From Prevotella sp. (lineage in GTDB: Bacteria; Bacteroidota; Bacteroidia; Bacteroidales; Dysgonomonadaceae): a stretch of DNA of 40,709 nt. This document shows positions 9,410 to 18,505 of this stretch, piece by piece. Position 1 is the stretch's first letter, and each line of letters begins with the position of its first letter. A program made the position numbers and the translations under genes. Location: the NCBI GenBank assembly GCA_031285905.1, contig JAITVH010000079.1, positions 1-40,709 of the forward strand, written 5' to 3'. The notes below the pieces were generated by a model that saw nothing but the letters and a program-made list of their open reading frames with translations, searched no databases and was not told the DNA's origin.

Positions 9410-10738
9410 CTATTTTTTATGTTTGTTTGTCTCTATTGCATCTTCTTCCTTGTACATTTCACTGTATTCGGGACGGATGTAGAGACGGAGCGATACATCA
9501 TAATTGAGGTAACTCCACACCCAGTCAATAAACACCGACACTTTGTTGCGCATACCTACAATAGACAGGATGTGTACCCAAAGCCATATCCACCATGCAA
9601 ACCACCCTCCGAAATGAAATTTACCCAGATCGGCTACGGCTGCATTCCGTCCGATGGTAGCCAATGAACCTTTATCTTTATATTTGAAAACTTCCCAGGT
9701 TTTTCCTTTTGATTTATTATTCAGGTTCTTAGCTACTTGTTTCGCCATTTGTAAAGCTACTTGCGCCACCTGAGGATGCCCTTTGGGGCTATCGGCAGAT
9801 ATTAACAACGATGTGTCACCAATGCCGAATATATTATCATAGCCTTGTGCCTGATTGTATTCATTGACGGCAAGCCGCCCACGGTTATAAGCATTCTCCG
9901 ACAATCCTTGCAGGCTATTGGGTTTTACTCCGGCAACCCAAAACACATTGCGCGAACGCAGGCGTGTGCCATCACTAATCTCTACAAATGGTTTGTCATA
10001 AGACTTTACAAATTTGTCATGATAGATTATTACACCTCTGTCCCGCAAGGTCTCTGCTGCTTTCTCGGAAGCTTTTTCCGACATACCGGACAATAGGCGG
10101 GGCGAGGCATCGACTAAATGTATTTCCATCCGGTTGAAGTCTACCTCAGGATAATCTTTTGGTAAAATGGATTTGCGCATATCGGCTAATGCTCCGGCGA
10201 GTTCCACGCCTGTAGCTCCTCCTCCTACAATAACAAATGAAAGAATTTCCCTTATCTCATCTTCATTGTTTACGATGGATGCTTCCTCAAAACTGAGTAA
10301 TATCCTGTTTCTCAATAAGAGTGATTCTGATACGGATTTCAACGCGAATGTACTCTCCTTAAGATTGTCATTACCAAAATAATTAGTATCGCAGCCTGTA
10401 GCAATTGCAAGGTAGTCATATGTAATATTGCCAATACTGGTCTTGATGGTTTTTGTTTCCGGATCGACTGACATAGCCTCGCACATACGGAAATGGAAAT
10501 TCTTATTCTTCTGGAAATTCTTGCGGTGAGGATAAGAAATAGAACTTGGCTCCAAGCCTCCCGTAGCCACCTGATAGAAAAGGGGCTGGAACTGATAATA
10601 ATTATTTTTATCGATCAACACTACCTGATAGAGCTTCTTGTCAAGTTTCTTAGCCAGTTCCAAGCCGGCAAAACCTCCACCAATAATAACAACCCGTTTA
10701 AGTTCGTGCGCTTGCGGAATATTTATTACAGTATCCAT
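9410..10738 (-). CDS. ndh: Type II NADH:quinone oxidoreductase (NDH-2)
   Basis: This 442-residue FAD-dependent enzyme passes electrons from NADH to the quinone pool without proton pumping. It has a first dinucleotide fold (VVIIGGGFAGLELAKKL) and the quinone-side stretch NNYYQFQPLFYQVATGGL. The second nucleotide fold is FVIVGGGATGVELAGAL, and a FAD-binding GIGDTS motif follows. The C-terminus is amphipathic and Trp-rich (GGWFAWWIWLWVHI), which fits membrane attachment. The 5' side abuts composite repeat locus 2, whose nearest 18-mer ends 37 bases from the ATG, so the repeat may lie in the promoter region. Confidence 0.95.
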   Translation of the reverse strand: MDTVINIPQAHELKRVVIIGGGFAGLELAKKLDKKLYQVVLIDKNNYYQFQPLFYQVATGGLEPSSISYPHRKNFQKNKNFHFRMCEAMSVDPETKTIKTSIGNITYDYLAIATGCDTNYFGNDNLKESTFALKSVSESLLLRNRILLSFEEASIVNNEDEIREILSFVIVGGGATGVELAGALADMRKSILPKDYPEVDFNRMEIHLVDASPRLLSGMSEKASEKAAETLRDRGVIIYHDKFVKSYDKPFVEISDGTRLRSRNVFWVAGVKPNSLQGLSENAYNRGRLAVNEYNQAQGYDNIFGIGDTSLLISADSPKGHPQVAQVALQMAKQVAKNLNNKSKGKTWEVFKYKDKGSLATIGRNAAVADLGKFHFGGWFAWWIWLWVHILSIVGMRNKVSVFIDWVWSYLNYDVSLRLYIRPEYSEMYKEEDAIETNKHKK

Positions 10739-10775
10739 CTTTCTAAATTATTATTAATCAATAGCCTAATATTTA

Positions 10776-11069
10776 TTTTAACTAAAAAGTAACATAAGTA
10801 ACAATTTTTAGCTGTTAGCTGATAGCCGTTAGCTTTTAGCCTTTTTTTCTGTCATTGGCTCTGCTTCGCTCTGCCGAACGTTGTTTCTGAGGGACGAAGG
10901 ATCTTCCTTGTATGAGTAGATGCTTCCTTTCGTCAGCATGACAAGTGTATCCATTTTAACTAAAAAGTAACATAAGTTACACTTTTTATATTCTTCAAAC
11001 ATCTCTTTTTCGCTCTCAACTTTCAACTTTCAATCTTCAATTTTCAACTTATATCACCTATAGATAAAT
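10776..11069 (-). repeat. Composite intergenic repeat, locus 2 (inverted)
   Basis: Read on the minus strand, this begins with TTTATCTATAGGT (11057-11069), then an AAGTTGAAA-type block. The first 18-mer GTTACTTTTTAGTTAAAA is at 10954-10971. The cargo carries TGTCATGCTGACGAAAGGAA-type and GACGAAGGATC-type sequence (10870-10945), a repeat I recognise as common in Bacteroidota intergenic DNA. An AGCT-rich block (10809-10840) and a second 18-mer (10776-10793) follow. It points at the NADH dehydrogenase. A 65-codon frame at 10829-11026 lies wholly in repeat DNA and is not called. Nothing else is evident from 11070 to 11188. Confidence 0.8.
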
Positions 11070-11188
11070 CCAAAAAATATTCATGAAAATGTATTTAGAG
11101 AGCTCGCCCTTGTTCACATTTTATCAAATGAAAAAACCACCTTCACTATAGATGTTAATCACCTATTCGTGTTAGTGGTATAGAATTA

Positions 11189-11206
11189 AGATTTCCTGGG
11201 AAATCT
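11189..11206. repeat. 18-base palindrome after the DedA gene
   Basis: AGATTTCC and GGAAATCT are separated by TG. It lies 13 bases past the DedA stop and could act as a terminator stem for the minus-strand operon, but the loop is only two bases and no clear T-run follows. Confidence 0.4.
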
Positions 11207-11219
11207 CTATATTTTGCTC

Positions 11220-11906
11220 TTACTCTTCAATTTCAGTTTTGGCTGTTTTCCTCGCTTCCCATTTAGCCTTGAGGACTTCGTAAACACCCGGAAGAATAGA
11301 AACAATTACAATGATGATAACTACTTTATCCAAATTCTTTTCTACCCATTCATTACTCCCAATAAGGGCGCCAAGTGCACAGAAAATACAAACCCATGCT
11401 ATACCTCCTATAACATTATAAGAGAAAAAATGTTTGTAGCTCATCTTTCCCATTCCTGCTACAAACGGAGCGAATGTACGTACAATCGGTACGAAACGGG
11501 CTAATATGATAGTTTTACCCCCATGTTTTTCGTAGAACTGATTTGTTTTTACCAGATATTCCTGTTTGAAAATTTTAGACTGGGGATTACTGAATAATTT
11601 CTTCCCGAAGAAGCGTCCGATAGTGTAGTTGGCTGCATCACCAATTATTGCTGCTATAATGAGTAGTCCTACAAGATAATAGATATGTAACGGGTTGTCG
11701 GGGCGAACCGCTATTGCTCCCGCCAGGAACAGCAGGGAATCTCCCGGTAGGAAAGGAGTCACTACCAGCCCTGTTTCGCAAAAAATAATCAAAAATAGAA
11801 TAGCATAGACCCATACACCATATTCGGTAACCAACCAGTCGAGAGTACCGCCCGTATCCCTCAGAAGGTTAAGGAAAAAGTTCCATGCTTCATATAAAAA
11901 ATCCAT
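11220..11906 (-). CDS. DedA family (VTT domain) membrane protein
   Basis: This 228-residue integral membrane protein has the DedA signatures. [17 protein letters not shown] lies near residues 45-65, a re-entrant region carrying a Gly/Pro-rich motif. [19 protein letters not shown] follows, with the paired arginines used for lipid handling. DedA proteins are proposed to be flippases for undecaprenyl phosphate or phosphatidylethanolamine and affect membrane potential and cell division. The last gene of the likely pdxJ-tonB-DJ-1-dedA run, it is 69 bases after the DJ-1 gene. The C-terminus is a basic tail. Confidence 0.93.
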   Translation of the reverse strand: MDFLYEAWNFFLNLLRDTGGTLDWLVTEYGVWVYAILFLIIFCETGLVVTPFLPGDSLLFLAGAIAVRPDNPLHIYYLVGLLIIAAIIGDAANYTIGRFFGKKLFSNPQSKIFKQEYLVKTNQFYEKHGGKTIILARFVPIVRTFAPFVAGMGKMSYKHFFSYNVIGGIAWVCIFCALGALIGSNEWVEKNLDKVVIIIVIVSILPGVYEVLKAKWEARKTAKTEIEE

Positions 11907-11975
11907 TTTTTAGTTTTGTATTATGTTATTTATTGATAATAGAAATGATGGGTACACCCCATCATTTTCAGTTAG

Positions 11976-12518
11976 TTATTTTACCAGCAATCCGGCGGCG
12001 ACTTCATCCCGTTTAGCCTTGCCCAACAGTTGTTCCACAAGGTTAAGGACAAAATCTATTGTAAGTCCGGGGCCACGTCCGGTTGTTATATTTCCATCTA
12101 CTACCACAGCCTTATCGGTCTGTAGGGTAGCGCCTTCAAGATATTTTTCGAATCCCGGGTAAGCCGTCGCATTTTTTCCTTTCAGCAATCCCAGTCCGCC
12201 GAATACCATCGGGGAAGCACAGATAGCTGCTACTTTTTCTCCCTTGTTGGCAAAGGCAAGTACTTCTTTTTTCATGCCTTCATGTTCGTTGAACTTAGGT
12301 GTTCCACCCGGTAGAACCAACATCTCAGCCTGAGAAAAATCTGCTTCATCAAACATCATATCGGCAATTACTGTCACATTGCGGCTACTGGTCACTTGTT
12401 TACTATCTGTTAGCGAAACAGATTTTACATTCAGTTCGGCACGACGAAGAATGTCTATTGTACCAAGCGCTTCAATCTCTTCAAATCCTGTGGTCAGGAA
12501 TACGAAAATAGTCTTCAT
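11976..12518 (-). CDS. DJ-1/PfpI family protein (YajL-like)
   Basis: This 180-residue single-domain protein has the DJ-1/PfpI fold. The early acidic residue lies in TTGFEEIEALGTIDILRRA, and the nucleophilic cysteine is in VAAICASPMVFGGLGLL. A conserved GRGPGLTIDF stretch near the C-terminus completes the active-site region. DJ-1/YajL proteins act in protection from oxidative or carbonyl damage; the exact reaction is disputed. It starts 8 bases after the TonB-like gene, so translation of the two is probably coupled. Confidence 0.93.
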   Translation of the reverse strand: MKTIFVFLTTGFEEIEALGTIDILRRAELNVKSVSLTDSKQVTSSRNVTVIADMMFDEADFSQAEMLVLPGGTPKFNEHEGMKKEVLAFANKGEKVAAICASPMVFGGLGLLKGKNATAYPGFEKYLEGATLQTDKAVVVDGNITTGRGPGLTIDFVLNLVEQLLGKAKRDEVAAGLLVK

Positions 12519-12526
12519 GCTGATAT

Positions 12527-13405
12527 TTAATTTAGATTAAACTTATATGTAATTGTCCCTCTCTGGTTGGTTACAGATGATACAGCATTGAATTTTGTTT
12601 TTTTAGCGGCTTTCAATGCTTCACTTCTCAGGTTGGTATTCGGCGTATTCGTTCCTTTGCCTATGTTGGCTTCTACTACATCTCCTTTCGGATTCACAAG
12701 AATATCTACCACCACAGTTCCGTAATCATCTACCGAATAGTTAGGTTTTATAAGGCCACCGCGTCCTACGCTGCGCCCACCCAGATCGTATGACCCCCAG
12801 CCGCCTACGCCTGTAGTCTTGCCAAAGCTGGCATTGCCGGTTGCCACTCCTTGTGTTCCTTCACCTTGTGTTTCACCGCGGCTACCGTCGCCATCTCCAT
12901 TGCCGAAGAGGCCTGCCATCTGGTTGTTGATCTGTCCTTTCTTTTCAGCCTGTTGTGTGGCTACACGTTCAGCTTCTGCTTTTTTACGTTGCTCTTCAGC
13001 TTCCTGCTGACGTTTTTTTTCGGCTTCGCGTTCAGCTTCTTTTATAGATACTGTTTCTTCAAAATCTTGAGTGACAGTAGCCTCTTCTGCGTTTGCAACC
13101 TGTGGCCTTGCTTCACGGCTGGTACTCTCTACCATAGGAACAGGTTCGTCTACCACATTCGGCGAAACGGTCTGTTTTGCTCCCTGATTTCCTTTACCTC
13201 TGCCCCTAGGTTCATTTTTGCCAAAGGCATCAGCTATATTCCCGAACATAACAGGTACCCCGCCTAATTCTTCTTCGTGTCGAATTTCGAATGTCGGGCT
13301 AAGGTAAAACAACAAAAGGAATCCTATAACCAGTAAATGGAAACCCACTGTTCCTGCTATCCCTATCCATGTTTCTTTTTGTACCTCTATATTCTCCAGA
13401 TTCAT
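12527..13405 (-). CDS. TonB-like energy transducer protein
   Basis: This 292-residue protein has one N-terminal membrane anchor (residues about 14-36), a long periplasmic segment and a C-terminal TonB/TolA-like domain of about 80 residues. The periplasmic segment includes a Lys/Glu/Ala-rich coiled coil (about 115-155) and a Gly-rich region. The C-terminal domain contains YGTVVVDILVNPKGDVVEAN. TonB-type proteins use ExbB-ExbD energy to drive outer-membrane transport. It starts 10 bases after pdxJ. No exbB or exbD gene lies in the window, although those usually lie next to such a tonB in Bacteroidales. It may rely on ExbBD encoded elsewhere. Confidence 0.85.
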   Translation of the reverse strand: MNLENIEVQKETWIGIAGTVGFHLLVIGFLLLFYLSPTFEIRHEEELGGVPVMFGNIADAFGKNEPRGRGKGNQGAKQTVSPNVVDEPVPMVESTSREARPQVANAEEATVTQDFEETVSIKEAEREAEKKRQQEAEEQRKKAEAERVATQQAEKKGQINNQMAGLFGNGDGDGSRGETQGEGTQGVATGNASFGKTTGVGGWGSYDLGGRSVGRGGLIKPNYSVDDYGTVVVDILVNPKGDVVEANIGKGTNTPNTNLRSEALKAAKKTKFNAVSSVTNQRGTITYKFNLN

Positions 13406-13415
13406 AATTTTGGTA

Positions 13416-14138
13416 TTATGGTGTTTTGGTCAAACAAGCTTTATATGCTTTTATCGTTTTCTCCAATCCCATATATAATGCATCACTGATCAGGGCATGT
13501 CCTATCGAGACTTCGTCCAACCAGGGAATACTGTTATACAGGAATTGTAAATTTTCCAAACTTAAATCGTGTCCTGCGTTTATACCTAATCCTATTTTCT
13601 TCGCAATTTTGGCTGCTTCGATAAAAGGAGCGACCGCTTTATCCTTATTTTTTAGATAAGCGCTTGCATATGGTTCGGTATAAAGCTCAATACGGTCTGT
13701 ACCGGTCTTAGCTGCATATTCTATTATTTGAGGGTCTGTTCCCACAAAAATAGATGTACGTACACCTGCTTCGTGAAATTCATCTATCAGATCCGAAAGG
13801 AATTGCTGATGTTCTACCGTATCCCATCCTTCACTCGATGTGATTGCATCGGGCTTGTCGGGTACCAAGGTTACCTGTGCAGGTCGTAGTGTAGTGATCA
13901 GGTCTATAAACTTTTGAGTAGGGTATCCTTCGACATTCAGTTCTGTCCTGATACGGCCTTTGATATCGTGCACATCCTTGAAACGTATGTGACGTTCGTC
14001 AGGGCGCGGATGTACGGTAATACCATCGGCTCCGAACTTTTCGCAGTCAACAGCTACTTTTACCACATCGGGAATATTGCCTCCTCGCGCGTTGCGTATC
14101 GTTGCAACTTTATTAATATTTACACTTAATTTCGTCAT
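13416..14138 (-). CDS. pdxJ: Pyridoxine 5'-phosphate synthase
   Basis: This 240-residue TIM-barrel enzyme condenses 1-deoxy-D-xylulose 5-phosphate with 3-amino-2-oxopropyl phosphate to give pyridoxine 5'-phosphate, the last ring-forming step of the DXP-dependent vitamin B6 route. It starts [20 protein letters not shown] and carries [16 protein letters not shown], the substrate-binding stretch of the family. [13 protein letters not shown] forms the phosphate end of the barrel. It heads a minus-strand run with the TonB-like, DJ-1 and DedA genes, and is divergent from nadK. Confidence 0.97.
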   Translation of the reverse strand: MTKLSVNINKVATIRNARGGNIPDVVKVAVDCEKFGADGITVHPRPDERHIRFKDVHDIKGRIRTELNVEGYPTQKFIDLITTLRPAQVTLVPDKPDAITSSEGWDTVEHQQFLSDLIDEFHEAGVRTSIFVGTDPQIIEYAAKTGTDRIELYTEPYASAYLKNKDKAVAPFIEAAKIAKKIGLGINAGHDLSLENLQFLYNSIPWLDEVSIGHALISDALYMGLEKTIKAYKACLTKTP

Positions 14139-14324
14139 GAAAAATAATTAAAAAATATCAGATCACTAGTTTATTCTTAAAACGATTATCGTAAGTTAAA
14201 AGTTTTTAGCAACTTTGTGACATAATAAGTAAACGTAGCATTTAATGTCTCATTTTAAAGTTATAACTACGAGCCGGTGTTATACTTAGATGGACAATAA
14301 ATAGGTCTGAGACCTTACGCGATA

Positions 14325-14332
14325 CAAATGTA
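14325..14332 (-). promoter_or_regulatory. Candidate -7 box for pdxJ in the divergent region
   Basis: On the minus strand this reads TACATTTG, an exact TAnnTTTG match in the 296-base pdxJ-nadK gap. The leader would be about 180 bases, and no good -33 box is seen. I find no nadK promoter in the same gap, nor any RNA gene. Confidence 0.3.
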
Positions 14333-14434
14333 ATACGAATTGATGAAATTGTGCGCATCAGTTCCAATTTATTAACAGGTCGGGTAATTAATTACTTTAC
14401 TTTTCTCACATAAACGACTAATCATAAGGAATAC

Positions 14435-15304
14435 ATGAAGATAGCAATATTCGGAAGCAAGCACCAAAAGAAGGAGCAAATCATCAAGTTGTTCAACATA
14501 TTGATTGATAACCAAACTGAAATATATTTACAGGAAAAGTTCTACAATTACCTGAAAGATTGTTTAGACTTGCAATACAATGTTGCGGGAATCATTGTAA
14601 ATAATGAGTTCGATGCTGATCTGGTAATCAGTATTGGTGGCGATGGCACATTTCTTCGTGCTACATCAGCCATTGGTAAAAAAAATATTCCAATATTGGG
14701 TATTAATGCGGGTCGTTTGGGTTTTCTGGCCGATGTAGGGGAGGAAGATCTGGAAGATACTTTTGCCGATATATTCTCAGGAGATTACCGGACTGAATTA
14801 CGCAGTCAGTTGCAGTTGTCGACAGAGCATAAAGACTATCAGGGGTTTAATTATGCCTTGAATGAAATTGCTATCCTGAAACAGGATACTGCGGCTATGA
14901 TTACACTTCATGCACATATCAATGGGGAGTATCTTACATCTTATCAGGCTGACGGATTGATTGTTGCCACTCCTACAGGCTCTACTGCCTATTCGTTAAG
15001 CGTGGGAGGCCCCATCATTTTCCCTACTGCTTCTAATATTGTTATTTCAGCCATAGCACCTAACAGCCTGAGCAACAGGCCGTTGGTGGTAACGGATGAT
15101 AGTATTATAACCCTCGATGTAGAAAGCCGTAGCGATAGCTTCCTGATCTCTTTGGACGGACGTTCTAATGTATTCCATACAGGAACCAAACTGACAATCA
15201 AAAAAGCGGACTTTCAACTCAAGGTACTAAAACGAAAAGGAAATACCTTCTATAACACGTTGCGCAACAAGTTGATGTGGGGGATCGATCCCCGGCAAAG
15301 TTGA
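14435..15304 (+). CDS. nadK: NAD kinase
   Basis: This 289-residue ATP-dependent enzyme phosphorylates NAD to NADP. The glycine-rich nucleotide motif is SIGGDGTFLRATSAIG (residues about 69-84), whose GGDGT is diagnostic. NEIAIL (about 144-149) and DGLIVATPTGSTAYSLSVGGP form the NAD site. The C-terminus has the short SLDGR loop. Normal family length. The ATG at 14435 starts MKIAIFGSKH, as in homologues. It is followed by composite repeat locus 3 rather than an operon partner. Confidence 0.97.
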   Translation: MKIAIFGSKHQKKEQIIKLFNILIDNQTEIYLQEKFYNYLKDCLDLQYNVAGIIVNNEFDADLVISIGGDGTFLRATSAIGKKNIPILGINAGRLGFLADVGEEDLEDTFADIFSGDYRTELRSQLQLSTEHKDYQGFNYALNEIAILKQDTAAMITLHAHINGEYLTSYQADGLIVATPTGSTAYSLSVGGPIIFPTASNIVISAIAPNSLSNRPLVVTDDSIITLDVESRSDSFLISLDGRSNVFHTGTKLTIKKADFQLKVLKRKGNTFYNTLRNKLMWGIDPRQS

Positions 15305-15350
15305 TCCGGCGACTCATTGTAAAGCGTATGTTTGAACTTTTTATTTTTAA

Positions 15351-15606
15351 TTTATCTATAGGTAGACAGCTGTTAGCTGATAGCCATTAGCTGATAGATT
15401 TCAGTAAAAACATGAAAAGGTGTTACTTATGTTACCTTTTAGTTAAAATATCCGGGCTTGCTGTAGGGGCAGACCTGTGTGTCTGACCGGATAGAGGAGG
15501 ACGAACACATAGGTTCGCCCCTACGAAAGAAAAATAAAAAGGCTAAGAGCTAACGGCTATCAGCTAATAGCTAAAATCTGTCACTTTTGTTACTTTTTAG
15601 TTAAAA
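15351..15606 (+). repeat. Composite intergenic repeat, locus 3
   Basis: This begins with TTTATCTATAGGT (15351-15363), then an AGCT-rich block (15368-15391) and an 18-mer variant GTTACCTTTTAGTTAAAA (15431-15448). A GTAGGGGC...GCCCCTAC hairpin cargo (15463-15524) follows, then a second AGCT block (15541-15573) and an exact GTTACTTTTTAGTTAAAA (15589-15606). It points at the sulfatase gene. The block from 15535 to 15606 is nearly identical to 235-299 in locus 1. Confidence 0.82.
15463..15524. repeat. GTAGGGGC-type hairpin repeat
   Basis: Perfect ends GTAGGGGC (15463-15470) and GCCCCTAC (15517-15524) enclose inner arms that also pair: ACCTGTGTGT against ACACATAGGT, with one mismatch. The result is a 62-base imperfect hairpin. 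Similar GTAGGGGC...GCCCCTAC elements occur in intergenic DNA of many bacteria. It sits between the two 18-mers of locus 3. Confidence 0.75.
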
Positions 15607-15634
15607 TATTTAGGTCGGAAAGATTAGAAAATAT

Positions 15635-15642
15635 TACTTTTG
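15635..15642 (+). promoter_or_regulatory. Candidate -7 box (TACTTTTG) for the sulfatase
   Basis: TACTTTTG matches TAnnTTTG exactly and lies 57 bases before the ATG and 29 bases past the last 18-mer of repeat locus 3. No clear -33 element is seen. Confidence 0.4.
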
Positions 15643-15698
15643 CTATTATAGCCTTAAAAAATTTGAACCTCTAATCAAAACTAAATATTTTATACTCA

Positions 15699-17369
15699 AT
15701 GATGAACAAAAATCTACTCAGAGCCGGATCGCTGGCAGCACTAGCCGGAGCATGCATGAATACACAGGCGCAAACCGACGAGCGTCCGAACATTATTGTA
15801 ATTCTGGCCGACGATCTCGGATATTCCGATATGGGATGTTATGGAGGAGAGATACAAACACCTAATCTGGATAAAATGGCACAGGAAGGGCTACGATTCA
15901 GTCGCTTCTACAATGCCAGCCGCAGCTGCCCTACCAGGGCTTCCCTGCTCACAGGACTATATCAGCATCAGGCAGGAATAGGGCGTATGACATTTAACCA
16001 AAATCTACCCGGATATCGGGGACAACTCACCGACAACGGGGTAACGATAGCCGAAGCGCTGAAAGAAGCCGGGTATCAAACAGGTATGATAGGTAAATGG
16101 CATGTAGCCGAAACACCTCTGAAACCCGATCAACGGGAGTGGCTGGCTCATCAGGTTTACCACGAAGATTATGCAGATAAGGCCTATTATCCTACAAGTC
16201 GCGGGTTCGATGACTTTTACGGTATTATCTATGGGGTAGTCAATTACTTTGATCCTTTCAGCCTGGTGAATGGTGAGACACCTGTAAAGAATGTACCGAA
16301 AGATTATTATATTACGAATGCCCTATCAGACAGTGCCGTATCGTATGTCAACAGGTACGCAAAAAACGATAAGCCATTCTTTATGTACTTGTCATACACA
16401 GCTCCACACTGGCCGCTACATGCATTACCTAAAGACATAGAAAAGTACAAAGATACATACAAAGGCGGATGGGATGCCACACGTGATGCCCGCTATAAGC
16501 GAATGAAGAATCTGGGTATATTCCCTGAATCGGATGACTACCTTTCGGAACGTCAATTTAAGGATACATGGGAAGAGAACCAGACTAAAGAATGGGATGC
16601 GCGGGCAATGGCTGTGCATGCAGCAATGGTTGATCGGATGGATCAGGGTATAGGCGAATTGCTCGAAGCATTAGAGAAGAACGGACAACTGGATAATACA
16701 CTGATACTTTTCTTATCAGATAACGGATGCAGCAATGAAGATTGCCAAAACTATAGCGAAGGTGAAAACGACCGTCCCGACATGACACGTATAGGGGAAA
16801 AGATCATTTATCCGCGTCATAAAAAAGTGTTGCCCGGGCCGGAAACTACTTATGCTTCCATCGGCGCACGATGGGCTAATGTAGCCAATACACCTTTCCG
16901 CTTCTGGAAAGCTAAGTCGTATGAAGGAGGTATCTGCACACCGATGATCGCTTACTGGCCTAAGGGGTTGAAATACAATAAAGGCGGAATGACTAACCAG
17001 TCGGGGCATATAATAGACATTATGGCTACTTGTCTCGATCTGGCAAAGGCAGGTTATCCTAAAGAATACAAAGGGAATAAGATAATCCCACTGGAAGGAA
17101 AGAGCCTTGTATCCATATTCACAGAAGGGAAACGTAAAGGGCACGATTATCTGGGATTTGAGCATGAAAGAGGAAAAGCCCTGATAAGTAAGGACGGATG
17201 GAAAATAGTTCAGCCCGGAGATGACAAGCCCTGGGAACTTTACAATCTGAATGAGGACAGGACAGAAATGTATAATGTTGCCGAAGCCAATCCTAAAGTT
17301 GTAGACAAGATGGTGAAGGAATATAACAAATGGGCTGAAAGATGTATGGTAGAACCTGCGCCGAAATAG
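15699..17369 (+). CDS. Secreted sulfatase, Ser-type active site
   Basis: This 556-residue exported arylsulfatase-type enzyme hydrolyses sulfate esters. An N-terminal signal peptide ends near TQAQ. A Cys in LAGAC leaves a small chance of a lipoprotein. Metal-binding motifs are ADDLGYSDMGCYGG and LSDNG. The sulfatase signature is S76-C-P-T-R80 followed by ASLLTG, which places Ser, not Cys, at the residue oxidised to formylglycine. The second signature is MIGKWHV. Such Ser-type enzymes need an anaerobic radical-SAM maturase (anSME), not encoded here. No SusC/SusD pair is nearby, so the substrate cannot be inferred. Confidence 0.93.
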   Translation: MMNKNLLRAGSLAALAGACMNTQAQTDERPNIIVILADDLGYSDMGCYGGEIQTPNLDKMAQEGLRFSRFYNASRSCPTRASLLTGLYQHQAGIGRMTFNQNLPGYRGQLTDNGVTIAEALKEAGYQTGMIGKWHVAETPLKPDQREWLAHQVYHEDYADKAYYPTSRGFDDFYGIIYGVVNYFDPFSLVNGETPVKNVPKDYYITNALSDSAVSYVNRYAKNDKPFFMYLSYTAPHWPLHALPKDIEKYKDTYKGGWDATRDARYKRMKNLGIFPESDDYLSERQFKDTWEENQTKEWDARAMAVHAAMVDRMDQGIGELLEALEKNGQLDNTLILFLSDNGCSNEDCQNYSEGENDRPDMTRIGEKIIYPRHKKVLPGPETTYASIGARWANVANTPFRFWKAKSYEGGICTPMIAYWPKGLKYNKGGMTNQSGHIIDIMATCLDLAKAGYPKEYKGNKIIPLEGKSLVSIFTEGKRKGHDYLGFEHERGKALISKDGWKIVQPGDDKPWELYNLNEDRTEMYNVAEANPKVVDKMVKEYNKWAERCMVEPAPK

Positions 17370-17455
17370 GAGGTACGGATTATTATTTGATTAACTTATT
17401 GCAATTATATCTATAAATTACTATTTTTATAGGACAAAACCTCAGACTGATAAAT

Positions 17456-18484
17456 ATGATAAACAAAGGAAAATACTTCACAAAGAAAGCGATCTGTTGT
17501 ATCGTAATTATGTTTTTATATTCTCTGGCCATCCCGGCTAATAATATATGGGCATCTTGTGGACTTGAAAGTTCTATAAGAACTGATTCAATAACACCGG
17601 GTGAAAAAGTAGATAGTTTAAAGTTGCCGATGGTTCATATTACTGCCGAAGAAATGCCATCATACCCCGGAGGAGAGAAGGCTATGAATCAGTTTGTTGT
17701 AGATAATCTTACATATCCTGTTACAGCACAAGAGACCGGCGTACAGGGACGAGTGACTACCCGCTTTGTAGTAACTGAGACGGGAGATATATCTGATGCG
17801 AAAGTTATAAGAGGGGTAGACCCTGCATGTGATGCCGAAGCCCTGAGGGTGATCAATATGATGCCCCGATGGACACCCGGTAAGAATAATGGAGTCGCTG
17901 TTCCTGTCTATTATACGATACCCATTGTATTTAGGATAAGAGAGGAAAACAAGGATATTCCTGTCAATATTTATAATGGTAATGAAATAAGTTTTGAGGA
18001 GATAAGGGCGGAATATCAAAGGTTAGTCGATTCTAATAAAGATAAGGATATTCTGGCCATCGATACTCCACTAACAGATGAGGACGTTAAAGAGAAATAT
18101 GGTGACAAATATGCAGGCCGTAAGGTATTTGAAATAACATTCAATATGGAACTTAAAAAAGAGAAAGCCTTACACAGTGGAGATGTTGATGTTATGCCCT
18201 CTTTTCCGGGTGGAGATAAGGCGATGAACGAATACATTCTAAAGAATCTGCGTTATCCGGCAATTGCTAAAAAGAATAATATAAAGGGACGGGTTGCTGT
18301 TCGTTTTTTCGTTACCGAAACTGGCGAACTTACTGGTTTTACTATTGTGAGAGGTATTGATCCAAGTTGCAATAATGAAGCGCTACGTGTAATAAAATCA
18401 ATGCCAAAATGGATTCCGGGAACGACAAGAGACGGGGAAGCTGTAGGTGTGTATTTTACACTTCCAATATTATTTAGACTATAA
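17456..18484 (+). CDS. Secreted protein with two TonB C-terminal domains (paralogue 1)
   Basis: This 342-residue protein has an N-terminal hydrophobic signal (about residues 12-33). Two TonB C-terminal-like domains follow. The first (about 63-161) begins EMPSYPGGEKAMNQF and has the core RVTTRFVVTETGDIS. The second (about 246-342) begins VMPSFPGGDKAMNEY and has WIPGTTRDGEAV. The middle segment contains EKYGDKYAGRKVFEITF, which resembles a degenerate TonB-receptor plug end (inference). It lacks the M56 domain that usually carries such repeats, and if the signal is cleaved it would be free in the periplasm. The paralogue at 18506 starts 21 bases after its stop, and all three genes to 20840 look co-transcribed. 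Confidence 0.85.
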   Translation: MINKGKYFTKKAICCIVIMFLYSLAIPANNIWASCGLESSIRTDSITPGEKVDSLKLPMVHITAEEMPSYPGGEKAMNQFVVDNLTYPVTAQETGVQGRVTTRFVVTETGDISDAKVIRGVDPACDAEALRVINMMPRWTPGKNNGVAVPVYYTIPIVFRIREENKDIPVNIYNGNEISFEEIRAEYQRLVDSNKDKDILAIDTPLTDEDVKEKYGDKYAGRKVFEITFNMELKKEKALHSGDVDVMPSFPGGDKAMNEYILKNLRYPAIAKKNNIKGRVAVRFFVTETGELTGFTIVRGIDPSCNNEALRVIKSMPKWIPGTTRDGEAVGVYFTLPILFRL

Positions 18485-18505
18485 CTCTAACCTCTATTAA
18501 ATATA

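Noticed and set aside
10829..11026. Minus-strand frame of 65 codons
   Set aside because: It is made almost wholly of dispersed repeat DNA.
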